Both the position numbers and the translations under genes were made by a program. Shown piece after piece: positions 29,057 to 38,727 of a stretch of 64,000 nucleotides of DNA (positions within the stretch are counted from its first letter, which is position 1; every line of letters starts with the position of its first letter). The DNA is taken from the NCBI RefSeq assembly GCF_002954225.1, contig NZ_PPTH01000016.1, forward strand, positions 315,114-379,113. Reading direction: 5' to 3'. Source of the DNA: Arthrobacter ruber (GTDB lineage: Bacteria > Actinomycetota > Actinomycetes > Actinomycetales > Micrococcaceae). The notes under the pieces were generated by a model. It made no database searches. It saw only the letters and a program-made list of their open reading frames with translations, and was not told where the DNA came from.

Positions 29057-30745
29057 ATGACTGAGAGGACCGGCATGACTTCCCGCCCCGTTTCCAGCAC
29101 TGATTCAGCACGGACATTCCCTGCCATGGCTCGCCGGCCTGTGCGGGTGACGGCGATGCTGAGCCTCGCCGCGCTGGCGCTCACTGCGTGCAGTTCCGCC
29201 TCGAGCACTCCGGCGGCGCAGGATGCCGGTACCGGCGGACCCGTCGAAGGAGGGACGCTCGTCTACGCCGAAGTCACGCCGATCAACAACTGGCAGACCC
29301 AGGCGGCTCGCTTCTACGAGAAGTCCAATGTCCTCAACAGCGTCCTGGACCGGTTGACCTACTTCGATCCCGAGCAGGGTGAGCTCGTCCCCTGGATCGC
29401 GTCCGACTTCTCCTCCAATGCCGACGCGACCGAGTTCACCTTCACCATCCGCTCCGGGGTGACCTTCAGCGACGGTTCGCCCCTGAACGCCGAGGCGGTG
29501 AAGTTGAACCTCGATGCCCTGGGACTGGGGATCGAAGCCGCGCAGGTCCAGCCGAACGTCGACTTCGCCGGCTACAGCTCCGCGGAGGTCATCGGCGAGG
29601 ACCAGGTGAAGGTCACGCTGTCCTCCCCCAACGCGAACTTCCTGCGGGCCACGTCGTCGGTCACCGCCGGTCTCGTCTCACCGGCGACCCTGAAGCTGGA
29701 TGCGGCAGGACAGTCGGCGATCTCCCGGATCTCCGGCTCCGGCCCGTTCACCTTCGAGTCGGAGAAGCCTGACGAGGAAGTGGTGCTCGCCAAACGGACG
29801 GACTACGCGTGGGCTCCGGAGACCGCCGGGAACCAGGGGGATGCCTACCTCGACAAGGTGGTCGTCAAGTACCTGCCCGAAGTCGCTCACCGAGCGGGCG
29901 CCGTGCAGTCGGGGCAGGTCGACCTGGTACGGGGCTTGCAGCCCCTCGACGAGGACGCCCTCGCTGCGAGCGGAAACCAGGTCCTTCCGGCTAAAGGGAT
30001 CGACCTCACCGTGAACATGGCTGCTGTCCGCATCGGCAGCGGCAAACTCGCCGACGAGAACGTCCGTCAGGCGTTGCAGATCGGCATCGACCGGCAGAGC
30101 ATCAAGGACACCGTCCTGTCCGACAGCTACGAACTCGCAGCGTCCGTGCTGAACCATCAGGCCCCGGGCTTCGTCGACCTGTCCGAGGAGCTCGAATACC
30201 AGCCCGACGAAGCCCGGGCGCTCCTCGACGAAGCAGGGTGGGACGTCGGCGCGGACGGCATCCGGGAGAAGGACGGGGTGAAGCTCGAGGTCACCGTCAC
30301 GAGTTCCAACAACTCCGTGGTCATCAAACCGGCCTTCGAACTCATCGAACAGCAGTGGCGGGAGATCGGGGTCAAACTCGACAACCGTGCCGGTGACAAT
30401 ACGTTCCTGGCGACGGCCATGCCCGATCCGAATGTCGAGTTCTTCGGTACCCGGCAGTTCATCTACGGCGGCCTCGGGCCGATCTTCGAGCCGGCCAACA
30501 ACACCATGACGCACACGAGCGACGCGGACCTCAACGCGATCTTCGCCGCAGAGCGTGCTGTCACCCAGGGCCCCGAACGCGATGAGCTGCTCGCCCGGGA
30601 ACAGCAGGCCCTGGTCGTGGACAAGGCCTACTCCCTGGTGCTGTGGGACGAGGTGCAGGTGTACGGAGCCCACAGCGACACCCATGTGGAGTTCACCTCC
30701 GGTACGGCTCCTGTCTTCCAGGGCGCGTGGAAGACAGGCGGATAG
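29057..30745 (+). CDS. ABC transporter substrate-binding lipoprotein, family 5
   Basis: A 562-residue solute-binding lipoprotein of the peptide/nickel (SBP_bac_5) family. The lipobox is LALTAC (Cys near 45), followed by a Ser/Ala linker. Family landmarks are NVLNSVLDRLTYFDPEQGELVPW-like N-terminal text, FTFTIRSGVTFSDGSPLNAE, and ARALLDEAGWD. ATG 29057 has AGGGAA upstream; ATG 29075 has GAGAGG at good spacing and would shorten the long n-region. As first gene behind the SAM riboswitch and before two flavin monooxygenases, the ligand is probably an organosulfur compound rather than a peptide (inference). Confidence 0.87.
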   Translation: MTERTGMTSRPVSSTDSARTFPAMARRPVRVTAMLSLAALALTACSSASSTPAAQDAGTGGPVEGGTLVYAEVTPINNWQTQAARFYEKSNVLNSVLDRLTYFDPEQGELVPWIASDFSSNADATEFTFTIRSGVTFSDGSPLNAEAVKLNLDALGLGIEAAQVQPNVDFAGYSSAEVIGEDQVKVTLSSPNANFLRATSSVTAGLVSPATLKLDAAGQSAISRISGSGPFTFESEKPDEEVVLAKRTDYAWAPETAGNQGDAYLDKVVVKYLPEVAHRAGAVQSGQVDLVRGLQPLDEDALAASGNQVLPAKGIDLTVNMAAVRIGSGKLADENVRQALQIGIDRQSIKDTVLSDSYELAASVLNHQAPGFVDLSEELEYQPDEARALLDEAGWDVGADGIREKDGVKLEVTVTSSNNSVVIKPAFELIEQQWREIGVKLDNRAGDNTFLATAMPDPNVEFFGTRQFIYGGLGPIFEPANNTMTHTSDADLNAIFAAERAVTQGPERDELLAREQQALVVDKAYSLVLWDEVQVYGAHSDTHVEFTSGTAPVFQGAWKTGG

Positions 30746-30751
30746 CGGGCT

Positions 30752-31711
30752 GTGGCACGCTACCTCGTCCAGCGGATCGGCCAGGCGCTCCTCGTGGTGT
30801 GGCTCGCCTACACCCTCGTCTTCCTGGCGGTGCAGCTCCTGCCCAGTGACCCCGTGACGATCTTCCTGACGGTCGACTCGGCGGTCGACCAGGCGGCGAT
30901 CGACACCATGAAGAGTCAGTACGGCTACGACCAACCGCTGGTGGTCCAGTACCTGCACCAGCTGGCAGGGCTGTTCTCCGGGGACTTCGGGTACTCGCTG
31001 GCCTCCGGCCAGTCGGTGCGGGACCGGATCAGCGGTGTCGCCGGATCGACCGTGGCGCTGGCGGGCTCTGCGTTCGTCACGGCCGTGGTGATCGCCGTCC
31101 TTCTCGTCGCTGCCGCGACCCTCACCCGTTCGGGTGTCGTCCGCCGCGTGCTGGTGAACCTGCCTCCCCTGTTCTCGGCGATCCCCGTGTTCTGGCTCGG
31201 GCTGGTCCTGCTGGAACTGCTCTCGATCCGCTGGGGCGTGATGTCACTGTTCCCGGATGGATCCTTCCTGTCCCTCGCGGTGCCCGTCCTGGTCCTGGCG
31301 ATCATCGTCTCGGCTCCCCTTGCACAGGTGCTGCTCAAGAGCGTGAGTCACGTCTATGACCAGCCCTTCATCGACGTCCTCCGGGCGAAGGGCGCCTCAC
31401 GGTCCTGGATCTTCTTCCGCCACGCACTGAAGAACGCGGCAGGACCGGCCCTGACGATCACCGGGATCACGGTGGGGACGCTGTTCGCGGGCTCCGTCAT
31501 CACCGAGACCGTGTTCGCGCGCTCAGGGCTGGGCTCGGTGGTCCTGCAGGCCGTCACGACCCAGGACGTGCCCCTGGTACAGGGGCTGGTGCTCCTGACC
31601 GCGACGGTCTTCGTCGTCGTCAACCTGGTGGTCGACCTGCTGTATCCCCTGCTCGACCCGCGCATCCTCAAGAGCAACGGGCAAGGGGCCCCGCGGGCCC
31701 TGACCGCCTGA
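30752..31711 (+). CDS. ABC transporter permease (DppB type)
   Basis: A 319-residue inner-membrane permease, about six helices. The N-terminal RIGQALLVVWLAYTLVFLAV and LPSDPVTIFL are typical of DppB/OppB proteins; the cytoplasmic EAA-like loop is DVLRAKGASRSWIFFRHALKNA. It starts at GTG six bases after the binding-protein stop. It pairs with the permease at 31739. Confidence 0.9.
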   Translation: MARYLVQRIGQALLVVWLAYTLVFLAVQLLPSDPVTIFLTVDSAVDQAAIDTMKSQYGYDQPLVVQYLHQLAGLFSGDFGYSLASGQSVRDRISGVAGSTVALAGSAFVTAVVIAVLLVAAATLTRSGVVRRVLVNLPPLFSAIPVFWLGLVLLELLSIRWGVMSLFPDGSFLSLAVPVLVLAIIVSAPLAQVLLKSVSHVYDQPFIDVLRAKGASRSWIFFRHALKNAAGPALTITGITVGTLFAGSVITETVFARSGLGSVVLQAVTTQDVPLVQGLVLLTATVFVVVNLVVDLLYPLLDPRILKSNGQGAPRALTA

Positions 31712-31738
31712 TGACCACGATCGGATCGAGGTATCTCC

Positions 31739-32668
31739 TTGACACCCCCTGACGCTTCCCTCCCGCTGATCGTGCCGGATACTGGACCGACCGCGGCCGG
31801 CAGCCCTCCCGCAACCGGCGCAGCCGGGCCGTCCGTACCGGCGCTCCGGCCCTCGCGGCGCCGCCATGGACCTGTCGGCAACCCCGCCCTGTGGTTGACG
31901 GCCCTTCCCCTGACGGTGATCGTCGCGTGGGCTGTCGCCCCGGAATGGTTCACCGCGTACTCACCCCTGGATGGCGTGCCCAGCGAGAACTTCCAGGCGC
32001 CGAACGCCACCCATCTCTTCGGGACGGATCACCTCGGCCGGGACGTGTTCTCCAGGGTGGTCTTCGGTACGCGGCAGACGCTCCTGACCGCGGGCTTCGC
32101 CGTGATCATCGGCCTCGTCGTGGGAACGATCATCGGCCTAGTAGCCGCAACAGCGGGACGGGCGGCGGATGCCACGGCCATGCGTCTGGTCGACGTGCTG
32201 CTCGCCGTCCCCGGGTTCCTGATCTCCCTCGTCATCGTCACCGCGTTCGCCCCCGGACCCGTATCGCTGGGGATCGGCGTCGGCATCGCATCCATCGCGT
32301 CCTTCGCACGGGTCGTGCGGTCCGAAGTGCTGCGGGTCCGGAACCTCGACTTCGTGGAAGCCTCCTTCCTCAACGGCGGAACCTACCGGTCCGTCGTCGT
32401 CCGTCACATCCTGCCCAATGCGGCCGGCCCGGTGCTGGCATTGCTCGCGGTGGACCTGGGCGCTGCCATCCTCGCCATCTCCGGTCTGGGTTTCCTCGGC
32501 TTCGGCGCTCCACCCCCCACCCCCGAGTGGGGGCTGCTGATCGCGGAGGGACGCCAGTACCTCGGCAGTGCCTGGTGGCTGACGTCGTTGCCCGGCGTCG
32601 TCATCGTCGTCGCCGTCATCCTGCTGGCCGCACTGGGCCGCCGGCTGCTCAAGACCTTCCGAATCTAG
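31739..32668 (+). CDS. ABC transporter permease (DppC type)
   Basis: A 309-residue permease. A Pro-rich cytoplasmic N-tail precedes the first helix; FGTDHLGRDVFSRVVFGTRQT is the conserved DppC N-terminal block, and the EAA-like loop is EASFLNGGTYRSVVVRHILPNA. The start is TTG 31739, with GAGG 7 bases upstream. A 13-codon ATG frame overlapping the preceding stop (31711) might couple translation. No ATG is available in frame at a sensible position. Confidence 0.87.
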   Translation: MTPPDASLPLIVPDTGPTAAGSPPATGAAGPSVPALRPSRRRHGPVGNPALWLTALPLTVIVAWAVAPEWFTAYSPLDGVPSENFQAPNATHLFGTDHLGRDVFSRVVFGTRQTLLTAGFAVIIGLVVGTIIGLVAATAGRAADATAMRLVDVLLAVPGFLISLVIVTAFAPGPVSLGIGVGIASIASFARVVRSEVLRVRNLDFVEASFLNGGTYRSVVVRHILPNAAGPVLALLAVDLGAAILAISGLGFLGFGAPPPTPEWGLLIAEGRQYLGSAWWLTSLPGVVIVVAVILLAALGRRLLKTFRI

Positions 32669-32680
32669 GCCAGGAGAACC

Positions 32681-34429
32681 GTGAACACCGCAGAGCCACG
32701 CGTCCACCCCGACGCCTCGCAGACCCGGACCTTCCAGCGCCCCGCCGATCCGTTGCTGCAGGTACGTGGCCTGCGGGTCGAGTACCGCCACCACGGCAGT
32801 ACCACGACTGCCGTGGACGGCATCGACCTAGCTGTCGGCCGCGGTGAGATCGTCGCCCTGGTGGGTGAATCAGGATCAGGCAAGTCCACCCTGGCGAAGT
32901 CGATCATCGGGCTGCTCCCCCGTGCGGCAGAGCGGACAGCCGGGTCGATCACCCTCGGCGACACGGACCTGACCAGCGCCCGGGAGAAGGATCTGGAGGG
33001 GATCCGCGGCCGACGGATCGGACTGGTGCCGCAGGACCCGGGGGCGTCCCTCGACCCGGTCAGGACCATCGGTTCGCAACTGGCCGAGGTCTTCCGCCTG
33101 CACCCCGATGGTGCGCGGCGCTCACGCAAGGCCGTGCGCGACGACGTCCTCCGGCTGCTCGAGCTCGTGGGCATCGATCGTCCCGAGGAACGGCTCAGGC
33201 AGTACCCGCATGAGCTCTCCGGCGGCCTCAAGCAACGCGTGCTCATCGCCATCGCCTTCAGCCTCCAGCCCGACCTGCTGATCGCGGACGAGCCGACATC
33301 GGCCCTGGACGTCACCGTCCAGGCGAAGATCCTGGAGGTCTTCGAACGTCTGGCGGGGGAGTTCGGCACGGCCGTGCTGTTCGTGACCCATGACCTGGCC
33401 GTCGCGACGGATCACGCCGCGCGCATCGTCGTCATGCAGCGAGGTCGCATCGTCGAGGACCGCCCCGTGGCCGACATCCTCGCCGCCCCTGACGACGAGT
33501 ACACGGCGCGGCTGCTCGAGGAAGCCTCGCCCCACCGCCGCCCGGCAGAGGCCCGGACGGCATCGACGGCGGAACCCGTGACCGTTCCCGCCATCGAGGT
33601 CCGGGGCCTCACCAAGGACTTCCGCGGAAAGGGCGAGCATCACCGGGCGGTCGACGATGTCTCGTTCGGCGTCGCGCAGGGCACTACCTTCTCCCTCGTC
33701 GGTGAGTCCGGGTCCGGTAAGTCGACCACCGCACGCATGATCCTGCGCCTGCTCGATCCCACGGCCGGGCAGATCCTCCTTCACGGGGAAGACGTCACCA
33801 CCGCCTCCCGGAGCCGGAAGCGGGAGCTGTGGCGGAGCCTCCAGCTGGTGTATCAGAACCCTGACTCGGCCCTCGATCCCCGCCTGGCCGTCAGCGATAT
33901 CATCGGCGAGCCCCTCCTCAACTACCGGGTGGGCACCGGCGCCGAGCGATCGGCGCGGGTGGCGGAACTCCTCGAGCAGGTCGATCTCCCGGTGGCCCTC
34001 GCGGGGAAGCGTCCCCTCGAGCTGTCAGGTGGCCAACGCCAACGGGTGGCGATCGCGCGGGCCCTGGCCCTGGGCGCCCGGACACTGGTGCTCGACGAGG
34101 CGCTCTCCGCCCTCGACGTGCTGACCCAGGCGCAGGTCCTCGCCCTCCTGGCGGACCTGCAACAGGACCTCGGGCTGACCTACCTCTTCATCTCGCACGA
34201 CCTCCACGTCGTCGAACAGATCTCGACGACGGTCGGCGTCATGCGGCAGGGACACCTCGTCGAGACCGGCCCCACAGCGCAGATCTTCGGCAATCCCTCG
34301 TCCGACTACACCCGGGTTCTCCTCGCGTCCAATCCCGGGCACCGGCTACGCGCGCGCTCCGGATCCCGTACCGCTGCCGCTCATGCCCACACCGCCCGTC
34401 CCGGTCTCTCCGCCCTGTCAGCCCCGTAA
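32681..34429 (+). CDS. Dual-domain ABC ATPase (DppDF fusion)
   Basis: A 582-residue ATPase with two complete nucleotide-binding domains. Walker A is GESGSGKST in both halves (near 65 and 345); signatures are LSGGLKQRV and LSGGQRQRV; Walker B is [12 protein letters not shown] and [11 protein letters not shown]. It combines the roles of separate DppD and DppF proteins in energising the family-5 importer. It starts at GTG with GGAGAA upstream, 12 bases after the permease. Confidence 0.93.
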   Translation: MNTAEPRVHPDASQTRTFQRPADPLLQVRGLRVEYRHHGSTTTAVDGIDLAVGRGEIVALVGESGSGKSTLAKSIIGLLPRAAERTAGSITLGDTDLTSAREKDLEGIRGRRIGLVPQDPGASLDPVRTIGSQLAEVFRLHPDGARRSRKAVRDDVLRLLELVGIDRPEERLRQYPHELSGGLKQRVLIAIAFSLQPDLLIADEPTSALDVTVQAKILEVFERLAGEFGTAVLFVTHDLAVATDHAARIVVMQRGRIVEDRPVADILAAPDDEYTARLLEEASPHRRPAEARTASTAEPVTVPAIEVRGLTKDFRGKGEHHRAVDDVSFGVAQGTTFSLVGESGSGKSTTARMILRLLDPTAGQILLHGEDVTTASRSRKRELWRSLQLVYQNPDSALDPRLAVSDIIGEPLLNYRVGTGAERSARVAELLEQVDLPVALAGKRPLELSGGQRQRVAIARALALGARTLVLDEALSALDVLTQAQVLALLADLQQDLGLTYLFISHDLHVVEQISTTVGVMRQGHLVETGPTAQIFGNPSSDYTRVLLASNPGHRLRARSGSRTAAAHAHTARPGLSALSAP

Positions 34430-34440
34430 GGACACCCACC

Positions 34441-35736
34441 GTGACCACCACTGCCAGCACGTCGCCCCGGACCGCACCCGACAGCCCGACCCTCCCCGGC
34501 CAGGGAGCACCTCCGGTGTCGGGGGAGGCACGGTACGCAGAGCTCGCCGCACGCTTCCGGCCGGTCTTCCAGCGCATCGCCGAGGGGTCCCTGGACCGGG
34601 AAGCGAACCGCATCCTGCCTTTCGAGCAGGTGGGATGGCTGAAGGACGCCGGCTTCACGACCCTTCGCGTGCCCGCCCGCTACGGTGGCGACCCCGTGAA
34701 CCACGAGCACCTGTTCCGGTTGCTGATCGAACTGGCCGAGGCGGACTCGAATACAGCCCACCTGCTCCGATCCCACTTCTCGTTCGTGGAGACCGCCGCA
34801 CTGCAGCCCCCGGAGTTCCAGGACCGCTGGTTCCCGCGCGTCGCCGACGCCCAGATCTTCGGCAACGCGGCCACCGAGCGGGCAGGGAACGCACTCGGCA
34901 CGACGCAGACGACACTGCACGACGAGGACGGGCGGTGGTTCCTCACCGGCGAGAAGTACTACACCACCGGCAGCATCTTCGCTGACTGGGTCGTGGTCAT
35001 GGCGAGCACCGAGGGCGTCGAAGGACGCCAGTACGCACTCGTGAAGGCCGACGACCCACGCGTCACCATCGTCGACGACTGGGACGGCTTCGGGCAGCCA
35101 CTCACCGGCACCGGGACGGCCCGCTTCGCCAGGGTTCCGGTGGAAGCCGGGGACATCCTGCAGAGGAAGGTCACGAGCACGCTCGAGCCGGCGTTCTTCC
35201 AACTTTTCCTGCTCGCCGTCCTTGCGGGTATCGGACGCGCAGCCCTCCGCGACGCCCGGGACCTCGTACGCACCCGCACCCGCACGTTCAACACCGGATC
35301 CGGTGGTCTCTTCCGGGACGACCCGCAGATCCAGGAACACGTGGGGCTCCTCGCTTCGAAGTCCTTCGCCGCCGAGGCGATCGTGACCGCGGCTGCCCGT
35401 GACCTCGATGCCGCCGTCGATCCCGTGCTGGCGCTCTCACCGGAGCACGCCTTCCTCCGCGCGGAACTCGCCGTCCAGCAGGCGCACGTCGCGGTCCCGC
35501 CGCTCGTGCTCGCAGCAACCAGTGAACTGTTCGACGTGACCGGGGCATCGTCGGTCAGCACCGGCAGAGCACTCGATCGTCACTGGCGGAACGCACGGAC
35601 CGTCGCCACGCACAATCCTGCCCTGTTCAAAGCACGCTCCGTGGGCGACTACTACGTCAACGGAACCATCCCCACCGGCTTGAACAGCATCGGTGAAGCC
35701 ACCACGCAGCCACCCACCACCGGAGGTACCCCCTGA
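34441..35736 (+). CDS. Flavin-dependent monooxygenase, SfnB/DszC-like
   Basis: A 431-residue protein of the acyl-CoA dehydrogenase fold. FGNAATERAG and HDEDGRWFLTGEKYYTTGSIFADW correspond to the flavin-contact region of the SfnB/DszC monooxygenase group, which uses reduced flavin and O2 on organosulfur compounds instead of dehydrogenating acyl-CoA. LPFEQVGWLKDAGFTTLRVP is the conserved N-terminal helix. GTG start, 11 bases after the ATPase; the stop overlaps the next start (TGATG). Function as a sulfur-acquisition oxidoreductase is supported by the SAM riboswitch and neighbours; the exact substrate is unknown. No flavin reductase gene accompanies it. Confidence 0.82.
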   Translation: MTTTASTSPRTAPDSPTLPGQGAPPVSGEARYAELAARFRPVFQRIAEGSLDREANRILPFEQVGWLKDAGFTTLRVPARYGGDPVNHEHLFRLLIELAEADSNTAHLLRSHFSFVETAALQPPEFQDRWFPRVADAQIFGNAATERAGNALGTTQTTLHDEDGRWFLTGEKYYTTGSIFADWVVVMASTEGVEGRQYALVKADDPRVTIVDDWDGFGQPLTGTGTARFARVPVEAGDILQRKVTSTLEPAFFQLFLLAVLAGIGRAALRDARDLVRTRTRTFNTGSGGLFRDDPQIQEHVGLLASKSFAAEAIVTAAARDLDAAVDPVLALSPEHAFLRAELAVQQAHVAVPPLVLAATSELFDVTGASSVSTGRALDRHWRNARTVATHNPALFKARSVGDYYVNGTIPTGLNSIGEATTQPPTTGGTP

Positions 35737-37124
35737 TGTCAGTCTTCACCGAACGCCCCCGGCTCCTTCTGAGCGCCTTCGCCATGAACACCACCAGCCA
35801 CATCCTCGGGGGTCAGTGGCGCCACCCCGAGGCCCGGCAACACCGCTTCAACGACCTGAAGCTCTGGACCGACCTTGCCCGGACCCTCGAGGACGCCCGC
35901 TTCGACGCACTGTTCCTCGCCGACGTCGTCGGGCTGTACGGCAACCACGGCGGCGGCTGGGCCTCCCATGTGGACCGGGGGCTCCAGGTCCCGTCCAACG
36001 ACCCCCTGGTCCTGCAATCAGCCCTCGCCGCGACCACCGAACACCTCGGCCTGGCCCTGACCAGTTCCGTCGTGCAGTCCCACCCGTTCCAGTTCGCCCG
36101 TCAGCTCTCCACCCTCGATCACCTCAGCCAGGGGCGCGTCGCGTGGAACATCGTCACCAGCGTGCTCGAGAACTCCTTCCGGAACTTCGGCAACGATGGG
36201 CTCGTCGAGCACGACAGCCGCTACGACTGGGCGGATGAATACCTCGAGGTCTGCTACAAGCTGTGGGAAGGATCGTGGGACGACGGCGCGCTGCTGCAGG
36301 ACAAGACCACGGGACGTCATGCTGATGCTTCGAAGGTCCACAAGATCAACCATGAGGGGGCCCGCTACTCGGTCGAGGGACCGCACCTCGTGGCGCCGTC
36401 ACCCCAGCGCACGCCACTGCTCTTCCAGGCCGGCTCGTCGGGCCGTGGGCAGCACTTCGCCGCCGCGAACGCCGAAGCGGCCTTCCTCTTCGCGCCGAAC
36501 GTCGACTACGCGCGGAAGACGACGACGTCGGTCCGCGCGCTCGCCCGCCACGTGGGCCGGCGCGACGACGACATCAAGTTCTTCGCGGGCCTGTCCTTCG
36601 TCGTGGGATCCACCGAAGCCGAAGTGAAGGCCAAGCAGGCCGACTACGACGAGTACCTGGATCTCGACATGATCGTCGCGCACATCGGCGGCGGCATCGG
36701 CGTCGACCTCGGAGGGCTTCCCCTGGACACCACCCTCGGCGACGTGCGCACCGACGGCGCCCGCGGAGTCCTCGAAGCATTGTTCGCCTCGGTACCGGGC
36801 GGCAATCCGACCATCGCCGACGTGGCCAGGTACCGCGCCTACAACCAGCAGATCGCCGGCACGCCCGAACAGATCGTCGACCAGCTCGAGACCTGGCAGG
36901 AAGCCGGGATCGACGGGATCAACATCATCAACCAGATCATCCCCGGCTCCTACCAGGACTTCATCGAGGGAGTCCTCCCGGAACTGCGTCGGCGCGGTCT
37001 GGCCCAGAGCGAGTACCGGCCCGGGACGCTGCGGGAGAAACTGTTCGGGGAAGGTCCGCAGCTGCCCCATCGCCACCCCGCCGCCGCGCACCGCGGATCC
37101 TTCGATCACGTCTCCGTTCCCTGA
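35736..37124 (+). CDS. FMN-dependent monooxygenase, NtaA/SnaA/DszA family
   Basis: A 462-residue LLM-class monooxygenase. LLLSAFAMNTTSHILGGQWR, FLADVVGLYGNHGG, GRVAWNIVTSVLENSFRNFG and FQAGSSGRGQHFAA are the family blocks in order, and the length is usual for DszA/NtaA enzymes (about 450). These use FMNH2 from a separate reductase to cleave sulfone, dimethyl sulfide or nitrilotriacetate-type substrates. Here the riboswitch, importer and SfnB-like partner point to sulfur release. Last gene of the operon; coupled to the preceding gene by TGATG. Confidence 0.86.
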   Translation: MSVFTERPRLLLSAFAMNTTSHILGGQWRHPEARQHRFNDLKLWTDLARTLEDARFDALFLADVVGLYGNHGGGWASHVDRGLQVPSNDPLVLQSALAATTEHLGLALTSSVVQSHPFQFARQLSTLDHLSQGRVAWNIVTSVLENSFRNFGNDGLVEHDSRYDWADEYLEVCYKLWEGSWDDGALLQDKTTGRHADASKVHKINHEGARYSVEGPHLVAPSPQRTPLLFQAGSSGRGQHFAAANAEAAFLFAPNVDYARKTTTSVRALARHVGRRDDDIKFFAGLSFVVGSTEAEVKAKQADYDEYLDLDMIVAHIGGGIGVDLGGLPLDTTLGDVRTDGARGVLEALFASVPGGNPTIADVARYRAYNQQIAGTPEQIVDQLETWQEAGIDGINIINQIIPGSYQDFIEGVLPELRRRGLAQSEYRPGTLREKLFGEGPQLPHRHPAAAHRGSFDHVSVP

Positions 37125-37209
37125 CCCTCCTGATGGATCCATGGAGAGACTGCGCCGGAACCGGCACAGCGTGTGACAGCCGCCCCGGGCCGAGTGGTGG
37201 TCACGTCGA

Positions 37210-37557
37210 TCAGACTCGGACGATGTCCGTGCTGAGGGCGATGTCACGGCCCGCTTCGAAGTCCGCGGCCAGCGCGTCGACGGCGGAGGCCGCGAATGAG
37301 AGGGAATCCGAGCCGAGCAGCTGGTGCTAGGGCGCCTCGGGCGAGGTCGCAACCGTGATGATCGCGGAGGCAGCCTTGACCGGATCGCCCAGCTGAATGC
37401 AGGGCATGGACTGGTGCGCGCTGGTCATCCCACGAATGGCCGTGTACCCGTCAACGGTCCGGGCAGGCAGGGCCAGGGAGTTGCTGGCGAGGAAATCGGT
37501 CTGCAGGTAACCGGGTTCGATGAGGTCCACCCGGATGCCGAACTCCGCGAGTTCACC
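37210..37557 (-). pseudogene. Short-chain dehydrogenase, C-terminal remnant with nonsense codon
   Basis: On the minus strand, from about 37557, the reading is ELAEFGIRVDLIEPGYLQTD then KAASAIITVATSPEAP, the C-terminal third of a classical SDR (FGIRV, EPGxxxTDF). It is interrupted by TAG at 37327-37329, then continues in the same frame as HQLLGSDSLSFAASAVDALA and ends at TGA 37210-37212, exactly as SDR C-termini do. The N-terminal Rossmann motif and catalytic Tyr/Lys are missing, so the gene is dead by 5' deletion plus an in-frame stop. The deletion junction abuts a regulator fragment on the other strand. Confidence 0.78.
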
Positions 37558-37560
37558 CGC

Positions 37561-37818
37561 GGACGCACGGCGAAACACCTGCGCCATCCCGTCATCGGCG
37601 ACATCACGCTCGACGACGAGACCTTCACGATGCCGGGAGACCCGGGCCAGCACCTGTTCGTCTACACCACGGCCCCGGGCACACCCTCGCGACAGGCGAT
37701 GGAGCTCCTCGGAATCCTCACCACATCTGCACCCGGGGACAGCACCACGCGATCCCCACCCACCCCACGTTCCCTCGGCCCGAACGACCAGGAGCCGGGG
37801 CTGCCGAGCGGCACATAG
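37561..37818 (+). pseudogene. MmyB-type regulator, C-terminal remnant
   Basis: On the plus strand, TAKHLRHPVIGDITLDDETF followed by MPGDPGQHLFVYTTAPGTPS and QAMELLGILTT match the end of the MmyB ligand-binding domain; compare the intact protein at 1870 (KRYNHPVVGELTL, IYTAEPGSPSAERLRLL). The helix-turn-helix and most of the domain are absent and no start signal precedes it. Back to back with the SDR remnant at 37210, it looks like the end product of one deletion that removed both 5' ends of a divergent pair. Confidence 0.72.
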
Positions 37819-37845
37819 GGGCCGCCACAGCTGCAGGCACAGCAG

Positions 37846-37895
37846 CCACGGGTTCCACGGGATCCACGGGATCCACGGACTACGGGGTCCCGTGG
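37846..37895. repeat. Four 9-bp tandem repeats with hairpin potential
   Basis: CCACGGGTT, CCACGGGAT, CCACGGGAT and CCACGGACT follow without gaps (37846-37881). The third copy can pair with TCCCGTGG at 37888-37895. Located between the regulator remnant and the ABC ATPase gene. Confidence 0.6.
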
Positions 37896-37980
37896 CCCGA
37901 CACGCAGACTGTTCTCGCGGCCAGTGGGAACTGTCCCTGAGGCCGGGGCGCGGGGGATGGGCCGCGGGCAGGGTTGAGGC

Positions 37981-38727
37981 ATGGACAACCACACTCCCGC
38001 ACCCGTCACCATCCGGCATCTGCGCAAGGCGTTCCATGGGGTCCCCCGGGTCGAGGACATCACCTTCACCGTCGGCCCCGGCCGGATCGTGGGTCTCCTG
38101 GGCCCCAACGGAGCCGGCAAGACGACCAGCATCCGCATGCTCCTGGGTCTCACAGCAGCCGACTCGGGAGAAGCGCTCGTCTTCGGCAAACCCTTCCGCG
38201 AGCTCTCCGACCCCATCCGGCGCGTCGGTGCCGTGCTGGACGCCGGCGGCCTGCACCCCGGGCGCACCGGCCGCGAACACCTGCGCATCGCCGCCGCCCA
38301 GGGCTACCTGCCGACGTCGCGCGTCGAGGAGGTGCTCGAGACCGTCGGTATGACGGACGACGCCGGACGCAGGATCCGCGACTACTCGCTGGGCATGCGT
38401 CAGCGGGTGGCAGTCGCGACAGCCCTTCTGGGCGGACCGCAGCTCCTCGTGCTCGACGAGCCCGCCAACGGCCTCGACCCGACCGGCATCCACTGGCTGA
38501 AACAGTACCTGCGGTCCTTCGCGGACAACGGCGGCAGTGTGCTGCTGTCCTCGCACATGCTCTCCGACGTCGCCCAGATCGCCGACGACATCGTGATCAT
38601 CGCCGATGGCCGTGTCCGCACCGCCACCTCGCTCGACGAGGCCCTCGCCAGTTCCCGGGGCGACCTCGAGCACTACTACCTCTCCCTGACCGGCACGGAC
38701 GAAAGGGCTCCCCATGCTGCGCGCTGA
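37981..38727 (+). CDS. ABC transporter ATP-binding protein (exporter type)
   Basis: A 248-residue ATPase of the BcrA/CcmA-like drug-resistance group. Walker A is GPNGAGKTTS (near 39-48), signature YSLGMRQRVAVA near 139, Walker B LLVLDEPANGLDP near 157, followed by the LLSSHMLSDVAQIAD switch. It overlaps the permease gene at 38714 by 14 bases. Together with the serine hydrolase and two-component system downstream it resembles a lantibiotic/bacitracin-type resistance or envelope module (inference). Confidence 0.92.
   Translation: MDNHTPAPVTIRHLRKAFHGVPRVEDITFTVGPGRIVGLLGPNGAGKTTSIRMLLGLTAADSGEALVFGKPFRELSDPIRRVGAVLDAGGLHPGRTGREHLRIAAAQGYLPTSRVEEVLETVGMTDDAGRRIRDYSLGMRQRVAVATALLGGPQLLVLDEPANGLDPTGIHWLKQYLRSFADNGGSVLLSSHMLSDVAQIADDIVIIADGRVRTATSLDEALASSRGDLEHYYLSLTGTDERAPHAAR

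Noticed and set aside
37846-37895. Possible CRISPR-like repeat
   Set aside because: Four 9-bp units without spacers; simple tandem duplication with hairpin potential.
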